Assembly: GCA_021779855.1 (NCBI GenBank)
Contig: JAJXZW010000006.1
Location: 1-64,000 of the forward strand
Source: Actinomycetes bacterium
Lineage (GTDB): Bacteria > Actinomycetota > Acidimicrobiia > Acidimicrobiales > RAAP-2
Length of the DNA: 64,000 bases
Direction: 5' to 3'
Shown here: positions 40,106 through 49,134 of the stretch, piece by piece
Layout of the letters: each line of letters starts with the position of its first letter
Position numbering within the stretch: the first letter of the stretch is position 1
Position numbers and translations under genes: made by a program
Notes under the pieces: model-generated
Told to the model about the DNA's origin: nothing
The model's database searches: none
Seen by the model: only the letters and a program-made list of their open reading frames with translations

Positions 40106-41496
40106 GCGCGCACCACGCCGAGGGTCACCGGGATCGGCGCGGGGTAGCGGCCGGTGAGGCACGCGTCGCAGCACTCCTCGCCCACCCCGATCGCGGCGCG
40201 AAGGTTCCCCAGCGTGATGAACTCGAGACTGTCCGAGCCGAGGTAGTCGTTCATCTCGGCGACGGAGTGATGACTCGCCAGAAGCTCATCGCGCGTCGGG
40301 GTGTCGATGCCGAAGTAGCAGGGCCAGAGGAACGGCGGCGAGCTGATCCGCAGGTGGACCTCGCGCGCGCCGGCCTCACGCAGCATGCGCACGAGGGCGC
40401 GGGTGGTGGTGCCGCGCACGATGGAGTCGTCGACCACGACGAGGCGCTGGCCACGGATCGTCTCGCGCAGCGGGTTGAGCTTGCGGCGCACGCCCTCGGC
40501 GCGCGCGTCCTGGCCCGGGGCGATGAAGGTGCGCCCGATGTAGCGGTTCTTCACCAGCCCGTGGGCGAAGGGCGTCCCCGAGGCCGCGGCGTAGCCCTCG
40601 GCCGCCGGCACGCCCGAGTCGGGCACGCCCATCACGAGGTCGGCCTCGACCGGGGCCTGGCGGGCCAGACGCTCGCCCATGCGCCGGCGGGCGGTGTGGA
40701 CCTCGTGGCCGAGGAGGTAGGAGTCGGGCCGGGCGAAGTACACGAACTCGAAGACGCAGAGCCGCTCGGGACCCTCGGCCGGCTCGAGGAGCTGGCGGGC
40801 CTCGACGCCGGACGCGTCGAGCGAGACCATCTCGCCGGGGCGAACCTCGCGCACGAAGGTCGCCCCCACGATGTCCAGGGCCGGTGTCTCGGAGGCGACG
40901 ACCCAGCCCTCGGGCGACTCTTCGGGTCCGAGGCGGCCCAGGCAGAGCGGGCGAAAGCCGTAGGGGTCCCGCACCGCGTGCACCCGTCCGGCCTCCAGCA
41001 CCACCAGCGAGAAGGCGCCCTCGGCCTTGGCGAGCACGACCCCGAGCGCCTCGTCGAGGGGGACGCCGGCCTCGACCTCGCGCGCGAGCAGCTCGGCCAC
41101 GAGGTCCGAGTCCGAGAGCATCGAGGCGACGAGCACCCCAGCCCCCTCGGCGAGGGCGGCCGTGTTGGTGAGGTTGCCGTTGTGCGCCAGGGCGAAGCCC
41201 GACGGGCCGGCCGAGCGGTAGACGGGCTGGGCGGCCGTCCAGTTGGCCGAGCCCGAGGTGGAGTAGCGGGTGTGGCCGATGACGATCGACCCGGTGAGCG
41301 CGCGCAGGGTCGACTCGGTGAAGACATGACTGACGAGGCCGTTGTCCTTCACGACGGTGATCTGGTGGTCGCTGAAGCAGGCCATCCCGGCCGACTCCTG
41401 GCCGCGGTGCTGCAGGGCGTAGAGGGCGTCGTAGCACAGTGGGGCCGCCGCCCGGCCCGGGGCCACGATGGCGACGACGCCGCAGGCTTCCTTCAT
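40102..41496 (-). CDS. purF: Amidophosphoribosyltransferase
   Basis: A 464-residue enzyme for the first committed step of purine synthesis (PRPP plus glutamine to phosphoribosylamine). It is made as MKEACGVVAI; removal of four residues exposes Cys5 as the glutaminase nucleophile, as in the Bacillus type. Four cysteines suited to a 4Fe-4S cluster are seen: ERLCVFEF, FLWPCYFGID and EECCDACLTG (two). The PRPP loop is VVVDDSIVRGTTTRAL. The -10-like TAGGCT (41506-41511, minus strand) is nine bases from the ATG, so the leader is nearly absent. First gene of purF-purM-pyrE. Confidence 0.94.
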   Translation of the reverse strand: MKEACGVVAIVAPGRAAAPLCYDALYALQHRGQESAGMACFSDHQITVVKDNGLVSHVFTESTLRALTGSIVIGHTRYSTSGSANWTAAQPVYRSAGPSGFALAHNGNLTNTAALAEGAGVLVASMLSDSDLVAELLAREVEAGVPLDEALGVVLAKAEGAFSLVVLEAGRVHAVRDPYGFRPLCLGRLGPEESPEGWVVASETPALDIVGATFVREVRPGEMVSLDASGVEARQLLEPAEGPERLCVFEFVYFARPDSYLLGHEVHTARRRMGERLARQAPVEADLVMGVPDSGVPAAEGYAAASGTPFAHGLVKNRYIGRTFIAPGQDARAEGVRRKLNPLRETIRGQRLVVVDDSIVRGTTTRALVRMLREAGAREVHLRISSPPFLWPCYFGIDTPTRDELLASHHSVAEMNDYLGSDSLEFITLGNLRAAIGVGEECCDACLTGRYPAPIPVTLGVVRA

Positions 41497-41567
41497 GCGC
41501 CCCCCAGCCTACGGGCCCGTCGACCCGCGATTCCCCAGTCAAGCACAGGGCTCTCGTCGGGGCTGGC

Positions 41568-41573
41568 TATCGT
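41568..41573 (+). promoter_or_regulatory. -10 box of leaderless promoter for PHP gene
   Basis: TATCGT, six bases, then the ATG at 41580. Confidence 0.6.
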
Positions 41574-41579
41574 ACGGCA

Positions 41580-42494
41580 ATGCTGGACCTGCACACCCAC
41601 TCGACCTACTCCGACGGCTCCGACACGCCCGACGAGCTGGCCGCCCGAGCGGCCGCGGTCGGGCTCAGCGCGATCGCCCTGACCGACCACGACACCACGG
41701 CCAGCCACGAGGTGATGCGCGCGGCCTGCGCGCGCGTGGGCGTCGAGCACGTGGGCGGCCTCGAGGTGTCCCTGCGCGACAACGAGTTCCCCAAGGACCG
41801 CGGTGGCCACCTCGGCGCGCGCAACGTCCACCTCCTCGCCTACTACCCGCCCCTCGAGGCCACCCACCCCCTCCAGCGCGAGCTCGCGGCGCTGCGCGAG
41901 GACCGCGAGACCCGCAACGCCGAGCTCGTCACGCTGCTGCGCGCGAACGGCTTCACCCGGCTCACCCTCGACTACCTCGTCTCCCTGTCGGGGCGGCTCG
42001 AGTCGATCGGCCGCCCCCACTTCGCGCGGGCCATGGCCGAGCTCCACCCCGAGATCGTCGGCGCGCCGGGTGACGCCACGACCCAGCGGGTCTTCACCGA
42101 GTGGCTCGGCGCGTCCGGACGGGCCTACATCCCCAAGACGTCGATCGCGATCGAGCGCTTCGTCGAGGCCGGCCGCGGGTCGGGGGCGGTCTTCTCGATC
42201 GCCCACCCCCTCGACAACTACCTCGACGAGCCCGGCGACCTCGAGCGCACGATGCCGCGCGTGCTCGCCTCATTGCGCGAGCGCGGCGTCGTGGGCGTCG
42301 AGGCCTACTACGGCTCGACCCCGGCCCCCACGCGCGAGGCCATGGTGCGCCTCACCCGCGCGGCCGGGATGGTCCCGACGGGCGGCTCGGACTACCACGG
42401 CACCTACAAGGTCGGCGTGGCCCTCGGCCGGGGCCTCACGGGCGATCTCGAGGTCCCCGACGAGGTGCTCGCCGAGTTGAAGGCGGCCCGCTAG
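41580..42494 (+). CDS. PHP-domain phosphoesterase (YciV/RNase AM-like)
   Basis: A 304-residue metal-dependent phosphoesterase. Metal ligands are in MLDLHTHSTYSDGSDTPDEL, then ALTDHDT, GGLEVS, IGRPHFARAM, FSIAHP and GGSDYHG. This order matches the YciV group that hydrolyses 3',5'-nucleotide bisphosphates (pAp) and trims RNA 5' ends. It is divergent from purF and convergent with purL, sharing CTAG at 42491-42494. It probably recycles nucleotide by-products; a regulatory link to purines is only positional. Confidence 0.82.
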   Translation: MLDLHTHSTYSDGSDTPDELAARAAAVGLSAIALTDHDTTASHEVMRAACARVGVEHVGGLEVSLRDNEFPKDRGGHLGARNVHLLAYYPPLEATHPLQRELAALREDRETRNAELVTLLRANGFTRLTLDYLVSLSGRLESIGRPHFARAMAELHPEIVGAPGDATTQRVFTEWLGASGRAYIPKTSIAIERFVEAGRGSGAVFSIAHPLDNYLDEPGDLERTMPRVLASLRERGVVGVEAYYGSTPAPTREAMVRLTRAAGMVPTGGSDYHGTYKVGVALGRGLTGDLEVPDEVLAELKAAR

Positions 42495-44746
42495 AGCCCG
42501 AGCGCCGCCGGCAGGGCGCTCGCGCGCCGCTCGGCCAGGTCGCCGACGGCGAGGTCGCACAGCTCGCCCAGGGTGAGGCGCCCTCCCCCGGCGGTCCCCA
42601 GAACGCTCGCCTCGACACCGGCCGCGGCCGCGGCCGCGGTCAGCGCCGCGGGGTCGCGCGTCGCCACGACGAAGCGGCCCGGGGCCTCGGTGAAGAGCTC
42701 GGCGTGCCCGCGCGGACGGGCCCAGGCGAGGCCGACCCCCGAGGCCGCAGCCATCTCGGCGAGCGCCACCGCCAGCCCCCCGGCGCTGACGTCGTGGACG
42801 GCGGCGACGGGCGACGCGCCCCCGGCGCAGACCCTCGCCACCTCGCCCGCGACGAAGCGGCTGGCCGCGAGGGCGCGCGGATCGAGGTCGCCCAGCCGAC
42901 CCCCGGTCCGGCCCCGACGGCGCGCGAAGAGCGAGCCCGCCAGCGGGAAGGGGTCGGGGCGCGCCTCGCGCGGGCCGACCAGCACGACGGTGTCCCCCTC
43001 GCGCCAGGCCCAGCCGGGGGGCGCCGCGACCAGGCGCGCGACGAGACCCAGCACCCCGAGCACCGGGGTGGGGTCGATGTCGCGCCCGCCGGACTCGTTG
43101 TAGAGCGAGACGTTGCCCCCGATCACCGGCAGGCCCGTCGCGACGCAGGCCTCGGCCAGGCCGTCGACGGCCTCGCTGAGCTGCCACATCACCTCGGGGT
43201 GCTCGGGGTTGCCGAAGTTGAGGCAGTTCACGACGGCGGCCGGGGTCGCCCCCACGCACGCCAGGTTGGCGACCGCCTCGACCAGCGTGAGGGCGGTGCC
43301 GGCGCGCGGGTCGAGCGCGCACCAGCGCGGGTTGGAGTCGGTGGTGAGGGCGAAGCCCCGCTCGCTCGCGGGCAGGCCCGGCCCCGCGAGGCGCAGCAGG
43401 GCGGCGTCGCGACCCGGGCCGACCACCGTGTTCAAGAAGAGCTGGCTGTCGTACTGGCGGTGCACCCAGGCGGGGTCGACGAGCGAGGCCAGGACCTCGG
43501 CCCCGACGTCGCCGGCGGGCTCGTCGGCCGGGTCGTCGCTGAGGCGCGCGTCGAGGTCATCGGGGCGGGCCCGCGGCCGGTCGTAGAGGGGAGCGTCGTC
43601 GGCGAGGGCCGCGGCCGGCGCCTCGGCGAGCACCGGGCCGTCGAAGCCCTGGCGCACCCGCAGCATCCCCACCGGCCGCCCGGCGGCGTCGGGCACCGGG
43701 GCCGTCACCCGTCCGACGACGGCGCTGCGCACCTCCCAGCGCCGACACAGCGACTCGACCGCGGCGAGGTCCTCGGGGCGCACGATGGCGAGCATCCGCT
43801 CCTGGCTCTCGCTCGTCATGACCTCCCAGGGGGCCAGGCCGGCCTCGCGCAGCGGGACGGCCGTCACGTCGACGTCCATGCCCACGCCCCCGCGCGCGGC
43901 CGTCTCGCTGGCCGCGCAGGTGAGCCCGGCCCCCCCGAGGTCCTGGATCCCCACGACCAGGCCCTCGTCGAGCAGGGCCAGGCAGGCCTCGATGAGCCGC
44001 TTCTCCTCGTAGGGGTCGCCGACCTGGACGCTCGGGCGCTTCTCCTCGTCGAGCGAGGTCGCCCCGTCGGCCCCGGCGAAGCCGGCCGAGGCCAGCACCG
44101 AGACCCCGCCGATGCCGTCGCGCCCGGTGCGGCTGCCGAGCAGGACGGCGAGGTTGCCCACGCCGCTCGCGCGCCCGAGCACGAGGCGCTCGCGGGGCAG
44201 GGCCCCCACGCAGAGCACGTTCACCAGGGGGTTCTGGGCGTAGCCCTCGTCGAAGGTCAGCTCGCCGCCGATGGTCGGCACGCCGACCGAGTTGCCGTAG
44301 CCCGAGATGCCCGCGACCACGCCCTCGACGAGCCAGCGGGCCCGCGCGTCGTCGGGCGGGCCGAAGAAGAGGGGGTCCATCACGGCCAGGGGCCGCGCGC
44401 CCATGGTGAAGACGTCGCGCAGGATCCCCCCGACCCCGGTCGCCGCCCCCTGGTAGGGCTCGATCGCCGAGGGGTGGTTGTGGCTCTCGATGCGCAGAGC
44501 GATCGCCACCCCGTCGCCGGCGTCGATCACCCCGGCGTTCTCGCCCGGGCCCACCAGCACCTGGGGGGCGCTGGTGGGCAGGCGGCGCAGGTGGAGCCGT
44601 GAGCTCTTGTACGAGCAGTGCTCGCTCCACATGACGGCGAACATCGCGAGCTCGAGGTGGTTGGGCTCGCGATCGAGCACCCCCTCGACCAGCGCGTACT
44701 CGTCGTCGGTCAGACCGAGCGCGCGGTGCAGCGCCTCCTCGGTCAC
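42491..44746 (-). CDS. purL: FGAM synthase subunit PurL (small-type)
   Basis: A 751-residue ATP-dependent synthetase subunit of the PurLQS type. Motifs are FAVMWSEHCSYKSSR, GPGENAGVIDAGDGVAIALR, ESHNHPSAIEPYQGAATGVG, GGILRDVFTMGARP, IQDLGGAGLTCAASE and PVIGGNVSLYNE. It receives ammonia from PurQ through PurS to make FGAM. The GTG overlaps the purQ stop by GTGA. It is the last gene of the seven-gene leftward purine unit; its stop overlaps the PHP gene through CTAG. Confidence 0.94.
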   Translation of the reverse strand: MTEEALHRALGLTDDEYALVEGVLDREPNHLELAMFAVMWSEHCSYKSSRLHLRRLPTSAPQVLVGPGENAGVIDAGDGVAIALRIESHNHPSAIEPYQGAATGVGGILRDVFTMGARPLAVMDPLFFGPPDDARARWLVEGVVAGISGYGNSVGVPTIGGELTFDEGYAQNPLVNVLCVGALPRERLVLGRASGVGNLAVLLGSRTGRDGIGGVSVLASAGFAGADGATSLDEEKRPSVQVGDPYEEKRLIEACLALLDEGLVVGIQDLGGAGLTCAASETAARGGVGMDVDVTAVPLREAGLAPWEVMTSESQERMLAIVRPEDLAAVESLCRRWEVRSAVVGRVTAPVPDAAGRPVGMLRVRQGFDGPVLAEAPAAALADDAPLYDRPRARPDDLDARLSDDPADEPAGDVGAEVLASLVDPAWVHRQYDSQLFLNTVVGPGRDAALLRLAGPGLPASERGFALTTDSNPRWCALDPRAGTALTLVEAVANLACVGATPAAVVNCLNFGNPEHPEVMWQLSEAVDGLAEACVATGLPVIGGNVSLYNESGGRDIDPTPVLGVLGLVARLVAAPPGWAWREGDTVVLVGPREARPDPFPLAGSLFARRRGRTGGRLGDLDPRALAASRFVAGEVARVCAGGASPVAAVHDVSAGGLAVALAEMAAASGVGLAWARPRGHAELFTEAPGRFVVATRDPAALTAAAAAAGVEASVLGTAGGGRLTLGELCDLAVGDLAERRASALPAALGL

Positions 44747-45441
44747 GGCGCGGCGACGAGGGCGCGCGCGCCCGCGGCGTCGTCGGCCGCGGCGAGGAAC
44801 CCCTCCAGCAGGACCCGGCCGTCGGCGCTGCCGAGCAGCGCGGAGAGGGCCCGCTCGGGGTGGGGCATGAGCCCCACCACGTTGCCGGCCTCGTTGGCGA
44901 TCCCGGCGATGTCCCCGCGGCTCCCGTTGGGGTTGTCCCGGTAGCGCAGGACGACCTGATCGCGCTCGACGAGGGCGAGGTAGGTCGCGTCGTCGCAGAC
45001 GTAGCTCCCGGAGAAGTGGTTGATCGGCACGACCAGCTCCTGGCCGAGCGCGGCGGCGCGCGTCAGCACCGAGCGCGTCGAGGCGACGACGAGGGTCGTG
45101 GGCTGACAGAGGAAGGTGAGGCCCCGGTTCTTCTGCAGGGCCCCGGGCAGCAGGCCGGCCTCGGTGAGGACCTGGAAGCCGTTGCAGATCCCGAGCACCG
45201 GGCGCCCCGCCTCGGCCAGGGCGGCGACGGCGCCCATGACCGGGCTGAAGCGCGCGATCGCTCCGGGGCGCAGGTAGTCGCCGTGGGCGAAGCCCCCGGG
45301 CAGGACGACCGCGTCGTAGGCCGCGAGGTCGGTCTCGGCGTGCCAGACGAGCTCGGCCCGGCCCCCGAGGGTGGTGAGGGCGCCCACCACGTCGTGCTCG
45401 CAGTTCGACCCCGGGAAGACGACGACGCCGACGCGGCTCAC
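44743..45441 (-). CDS. purQ: FGAM synthase glutaminase subunit PurQ
   Basis: A 232-residue class I glutaminase. N-terminal VGVVVFPGSNCEHDVVGAL, the catalytic Cys in VLGICNGFQVLTE, and the His/Glu pair in GLMPHPERALS. It supplies ammonia to PurL. It overlaps purS and purL by GTGA on each side. Confidence 0.94.
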   Translation of the reverse strand: MSRVGVVVFPGSNCEHDVVGALTTLGGRAELVWHAETDLAAYDAVVLPGGFAHGDYLRPGAIARFSPVMGAVAALAEAGRPVLGICNGFQVLTEAGLLPGALQKNRGLTFLCQPTTLVVASTRSVLTRAAALGQELVVPINHFSGSYVCDDATYLALVERDQVVLRYRDNPNGSRGDIAGIANEAGNVVGLMPHPERALSALLGSADGRVLLEGFLAAADDAAGARALVAAP

Positions 45442-45692
45442 GCGACCCCCACCACGGTGACCGCCGCGTCCTCGATGACCGGGTTGGAGAGGAGCCGGGT
45501 GGCGAGCGAGGTGGCGACCTCGCGGGCGCCCGCCTCGGAGTCGGACTGGATGACCAGGGCGAAGGCCTTGCCGGTACGCACCGAGTGCACGCCGGCGTAG
45601 CCCAGGGCCGGCAGGGCCCGCTCAATGGTGGCGCCCTCGGGGTCCGCGATGCCGCGCTTCAGGGTCACGTCGACCCGCACCGCGTACTCCAC
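45438..45692 (-). CDS. purS: FGAM synthase subunit PurS
   Basis: An 84-residue ferredoxin-like alpha/beta protein that bridges PurQ and PurL. Motifs are VRVDVTLKRGIADPEGATIE, LGYAGVHSVRTGKAFAL and ATRLLSNPVIEDAAVTVV. The GTG start abuts the purC stop (TGAGTG) with no gap. Confidence 0.92.
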   Translation of the reverse strand: MEYAVRVDVTLKRGIADPEGATIERALPALGYAGVHSVRTGKAFALVIQSDSEAGAREVATSLATRLLSNPVIEDAAVTVVGVA

Positions 45693-46589
45693 TCAGTCAC
45701 CGTACCAGTCGCTCAACGGTCGCCCGGTCACGCGCTCGTACGCCTCGGCGTAGCGCTCGGCCGTCGCGTCGACGACCTCGAGGGGCACCGGCGGCGGCGG
45801 CGGGGTGTGGTCCCAGCCGAGCGCGTCGAGCCAGTCGCGGAAGGGCTGCTTGTCGAACGACGGCGGCACCCGCCCGGGATGCACCGCCTCGGCCGGCCAG
45901 AGCCGCGAGGAGTCCGGGGTCATCACCTCGTCGCAGACCACGAGGCGCCCGTCGACGTAGCCGAACTCGAACTTGGTGTCGGCGAGCACCACGCCGACCT
46001 CGGCCAGTCGGGCCGCCCCGAGCGCGAAGAGGGCGAGCGAGGCTTGGCGCACCGCGAGGAACGTCCTCTCGCCCACCAGGTCGATCGCCGTGGCGTGGTC
46101 GATGTTCTCGTCGTGGCCGCTCGCGGCCTTGGTCGAGGGGGTGAAGAGCGGCTCGGGGAAGGGGTCGCACAGGGCGAGCCCGGCCGGCGCGGGCATGTGG
46201 TGCACCGTGCCCTCGTGTCGGTACTCCTCGTAGGCCTGGCCGAAGAGCCGACCGCGCACGATGCACTCGAGGGGCACCATCTCGGCGGCGCGCACCAGCA
46301 TCGTGCGCCCGGCGAGCTCGGTCTCGGCGGCGAAGCCCGGCACGACGGCGTCGATCTCGGCCGGGTCGCAGGTGAGCAGGGCCGACTCACCGACCCCGAG
46401 GGCACGCGCGAGCAGCACCCAGTAGTCGGTGATCCCGGTGAGGACCCGGCCCTTTCCCGGGATCGTCTCGCCCATCACGACGTCGAAGGCGCTCAGCCGG
46501 TCCGAGGCGACCATGAGCAGCCGCTCGTCGTCGAGCGCGTAGACGTCGCGGACCTTGCCCGAGTAGACGTGGCGGAGCCCGAGGGTCAC
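45693..46589 (-). CDS. purC: SAICAR synthetase
   Basis: A 298-residue enzyme joining CAIR and aspartate with ATP. Motifs are YSGKVRDVYALDDERLLMVA, SDRLSAFDVVMGETIPGKG, PLECIVRGRLFGQAYEEY, LADTKFEFGYVDG and DEVMTPDSSRLWPA. This is the longer actinobacterial/eukaryote-like form rather than the about 240-residue enterobacterial form. GTG overlaps the purB stop by GTGA. Confidence 0.93.
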   Translation of the reverse strand: MTLGLRHVYSGKVRDVYALDDERLLMVASDRLSAFDVVMGETIPGKGRVLTGITDYWVLLARALGVGESALLTCDPAEIDAVVPGFAAETELAGRTMLVRAAEMVPLECIVRGRLFGQAYEEYRHEGTVHHMPAPAGLALCDPFPEPLFTPSTKAASGHDENIDHATAIDLVGERTFLAVRQASLALFALGAARLAEVGVVLADTKFEFGYVDGRLVVCDEVMTPDSSRLWPAEAVHPGRVPPSFDKQPFRDWLDALGWDHTPPPPPVPLEVVDATAERYAEAYERVTGRPLSDWYGD

Positions 46590-47896
46590 GGGGCCGCCCA
46601 GTCCAGCGCGTCGAGGAAGCGGCGCCGGTGCGCGAGGAGCCGCTCGAGGTCGAAGGCCCGGGCCACCCGGGCCTCGTCGAGGTGGACCTCGGGGTCGTCG
46701 GCGAGCACCTCGCGCAGGGGGCGATCCTCCTCGAGGGCGCGCCGGGCGAGGCGCTGGGTCAGCCGGTAGGCGTCGTCGCGGGCCATCCCCGACTCGACGA
46801 GGGCGAGCAGCACCGACTGGGAGAAGACGAGGCCGTGCGACCCCCCGGTCAGGGTCGCGAGCGCCCGCTCGGGGTGCAGGACCAGGCCCTCGGCGAGGCG
46901 GGTCGCCTGGCGCAGCACGTACACGCACAGGGTGAGCGCGTCGGGCAGCACCACCCGCTCGACCGAGGAGTGGCTGATGTCGCGCTCGTGCCAGAGGGCG
47001 ACGTCCTCGAGCCCGGCGACGAGGTAGCCCCGCAGGACCCGGGCGAGCCCGCAGAGCCGCTCGGCCGCGACGGGGTTGCGCTTGTGGGGCATCGCCGAGG
47101 AGCCCTTCTGGCCGGGGCGGAAGGGCTCCTCGGCCTCGCCGACCTCGCTGCGCGCGAGGTGGCGGACCTCGAGGGCGAACTGCTCGACCGTCGTGCCGAT
47201 CGCGGCGCAGGCGTAGAGGACCTGGGCGTGGCGGTCGCGGGCGACGACCTGGGTGGCCGGGGTCGGCGTGAGCCCGAGCCGCTCGCACACGTAGGCCTCG
47301 ACGAAGGGGTCGACGTTCGAGTAGGTGCCCACCGCCCCCGAGAGCTTGCCCACGGCGATCGCCTCGCGCGCGGCGAGGGCCCGAACGCGGTCGCGCTCGG
47401 CCATGAGGGCGAAGAGCGCGAACTTCGCCCCGTAGGTCGTGGGCTCGGCGTGCATCCCGTGGGTCCGCCCGGTGATCGGCAGGTCGATCGTCTCTCTCGC
47501 GCGCGCGCCGAGCGCGTCGCGCAGCGCCACCACCGCGGCGAGCACGAGGTCCATCGCGCGGGTGAGCGTGTGGCAGAGGGCCGTGTCCACCACGTCGCTC
47601 GAGGTCAGCCCGTAGTGGACCCAGGCCGCCTCGGGCCCGCCGACGCGCCCCTGGACGACGTCGACGAAGGCGGCGGTGTCGTGGTTGGTCACCTCCTCGC
47701 GCGCGGCGACGGCCGCGACGAAGCCGGCGTCGACGATCGGCGCGCGCTCGCGCAGGCGCTCGACGGCCCCGCGCGGGGCGATCCCGAGCTCGGCCATCGC
47801 CTCGGCGGCGAGCAGCTCGACCTCGAGCATCGAGGCGAAGCGCGCCTCGTCGCTGAAGAGGGCCGCCACGTCGGCCGGGGCGTAGCGGCCGATCAC
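46586..47896 (-). CDS. purB: Adenylosuccinate lyase
   Basis: A 436-residue lyase acting twice in purine synthesis (SAICAR to AICAR, adenylosuccinate to AMP). Landmarks are GLTSSDVVDTALCHTLTRAM, the catalytic-His region ITGRTHGMHAEPTTYG, and the superfamily signature GSSAMPHKRNPVAAERL. GTG start overlapping purD by GTGA. Confidence 0.93.
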   Translation of the reverse strand: MIGRYAPADVAALFSDEARFASMLEVELLAAEAMAELGIAPRGAVERLRERAPIVDAGFVAAVAAREEVTNHDTAAFVDVVQGRVGGPEAAWVHYGLTSSDVVDTALCHTLTRAMDLVLAAVVALRDALGARARETIDLPITGRTHGMHAEPTTYGAKFALFALMAERDRVRALAAREAIAVGKLSGAVGTYSNVDPFVEAYVCERLGLTPTPATQVVARDRHAQVLYACAAIGTTVEQFALEVRHLARSEVGEAEEPFRPGQKGSSAMPHKRNPVAAERLCGLARVLRGYLVAGLEDVALWHERDISHSSVERVVLPDALTLCVYVLRQATRLAEGLVLHPERALATLTGGSHGLVFSQSVLLALVESGMARDDAYRLTQRLARRALEEDRPLREVLADDPEVHLDEARVARAFDLERLLAHRRRFLDALDWAAP

Positions 47897-49134
47897 GCGA
47901 TCCCCCGCGCCACGTCGGGGCGCCGCTGGCAGCCCGCGAAGTCGACCCGGCCCGCACCCTCGTAGGCGCGCGCGCGCGCCGTGGCGAGGTCGTGGCCCGT
48001 CCCGGTCACCGCGAGCACCCGGCCGCCGGCGGTGACGAAGCGGCCCGCGGCGTCGCGCGCGGTGCCCGCGTGGAAGACGACGACCCCCTCGAGCGGCTCG
48101 GACAGCTGGCCGTCCTCGCCCAGGCCCTCGATGACGTCGCCCGAGCGCGGCCCCTCGGGGTAGCCGGCCGCCGCCAGCACGACCGTGACGGCCGCGCCCG
48201 CGGGCCGCGGCACCGCGGCGAGCCGGCCCGCCGCGGCCGAGGCCAGCAGGTCGACGAGCCCCTCGCGGTAGAGGGGGGCGAGGACCTCGGCCTCGGGGTC
48301 GCCGAAGCGCACGTTGTACTCGATGAGCTGGGGGCCGTCGTCGGTGAGCATCATCCCGGCGTAGAGGACGCCCCGGTAGTCGACGCCGCGCCGGCGCAGC
48401 TCGGCGACCGTCGGGGCGATGACCGCCTCGTCGATCGAGGCCAGCGTCGCGGCGTCCAGGCGTTCGACCGGCGCGTAGGCGCCCATGCCCCCGGTGTTGG
48501 GCCCGCGGTCGCCCTCGGCGAGCCGCTTGTAGTCCTGGGCGACGGCGAGGGTCGCGAAGCGCTCGCCGTCACAGAGCACGTGGACCGAGCACTCCTCGCC
48601 GACGAGCCCCTCTTCGATCACGAGGCGCCGTCCGGCCTCGCCGAAGGGGCGCCCCGAGAGCTTCTCGCGCGCGTCGGCGATCGCCGCCTCGAGCGAGTCG
48701 GTGACGAGCACGCCCTTGCCGGCGGCGAGCCCGTCGGTCTTGACGACGTAGGGCGGGCGGGCGCCGCGCAGGCGGGCCTCGGCCGCCTCGGGGGTGTCGA
48801 CGGTGGCGTAGTCGGCGCTCGGCACGCCGGCCGCCGCGAGGAACGCCTTCAGGTGGGCCTTGGACCCCTCGAGGCGGGCCCCGTCGGCGCCGGGGCCGAG
48901 GACGGCGACGCCGGCGGCGCGCAGCTCGTCGGCCAGTCCCTCGACGAGGGGCGCCTCGGGGCCGACCACGACGAGGTCGGCGTCGAGCTCTGCGGCCGGT
49001 CGGTCGCTCACCGCGAGGCCGTGGGCGGCGATCCCGGCGTTGCCCGGGGTCACGACGACCTCGGCGCCCCCCGCGAGCGCCCAGGCCAGGGCGTGCTCGC
49101 GCGCGCCGCGCCCGACGACCACGCAGCGGGTCAC
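47893..49134 (-). CDS. purD: Phosphoribosylamine-glycine ligase (GAR synthetase)
   Basis: A 413-residue ATP-grasp enzyme making GAR. The N-terminal [52 protein letters not shown], and [13 protein letters not shown] [12 protein letters not shown] are diagnostic. The GTG at 49132-49134 overlaps the purA stop by GTGA. Confidence 0.93.
   Translation of the reverse strand: MTRCVVVGRGAREHALAWALAGGAEVVVTPGNAGIAAHGLAVSDRPAAELDADLVVVGPEAPLVEGLADELRAAGVAVLGPGADGARLEGSKAHLKAFLAAAGVPSADYATVDTPEAAEARLRGARPPYVVKTDGLAAGKGVLVTDSLEAAIADAREKLSGRPFGEAGRRLVIEEGLVGEECSVHVLCDGERFATLAVAQDYKRLAEGDRGPNTGGMGAYAPVERLDAATLASIDEAVIAPTVAELRRRGVDYRGVLYAGMMLTDDGPQLIEYNVRFGDPEAEVLAPLYREGLVDLLASAAAGRLAAVPRPAGAAVTVVLAAAGYPEGPRSGDVIEGLGEDGQLSEPLEGVVVFHAGTARDAAGRFVTAGGRVLAVTGTGHDLATARARAYEGAGRVDFAGCQRRPDVARGIA

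Noticed and set aside
46628..47965. Long plus-strand open frame opposite purB
   Set aside because: It is the antisense shadow of purB; composition (Gly/Val/Glu/His-rich) is typical of such shadows.
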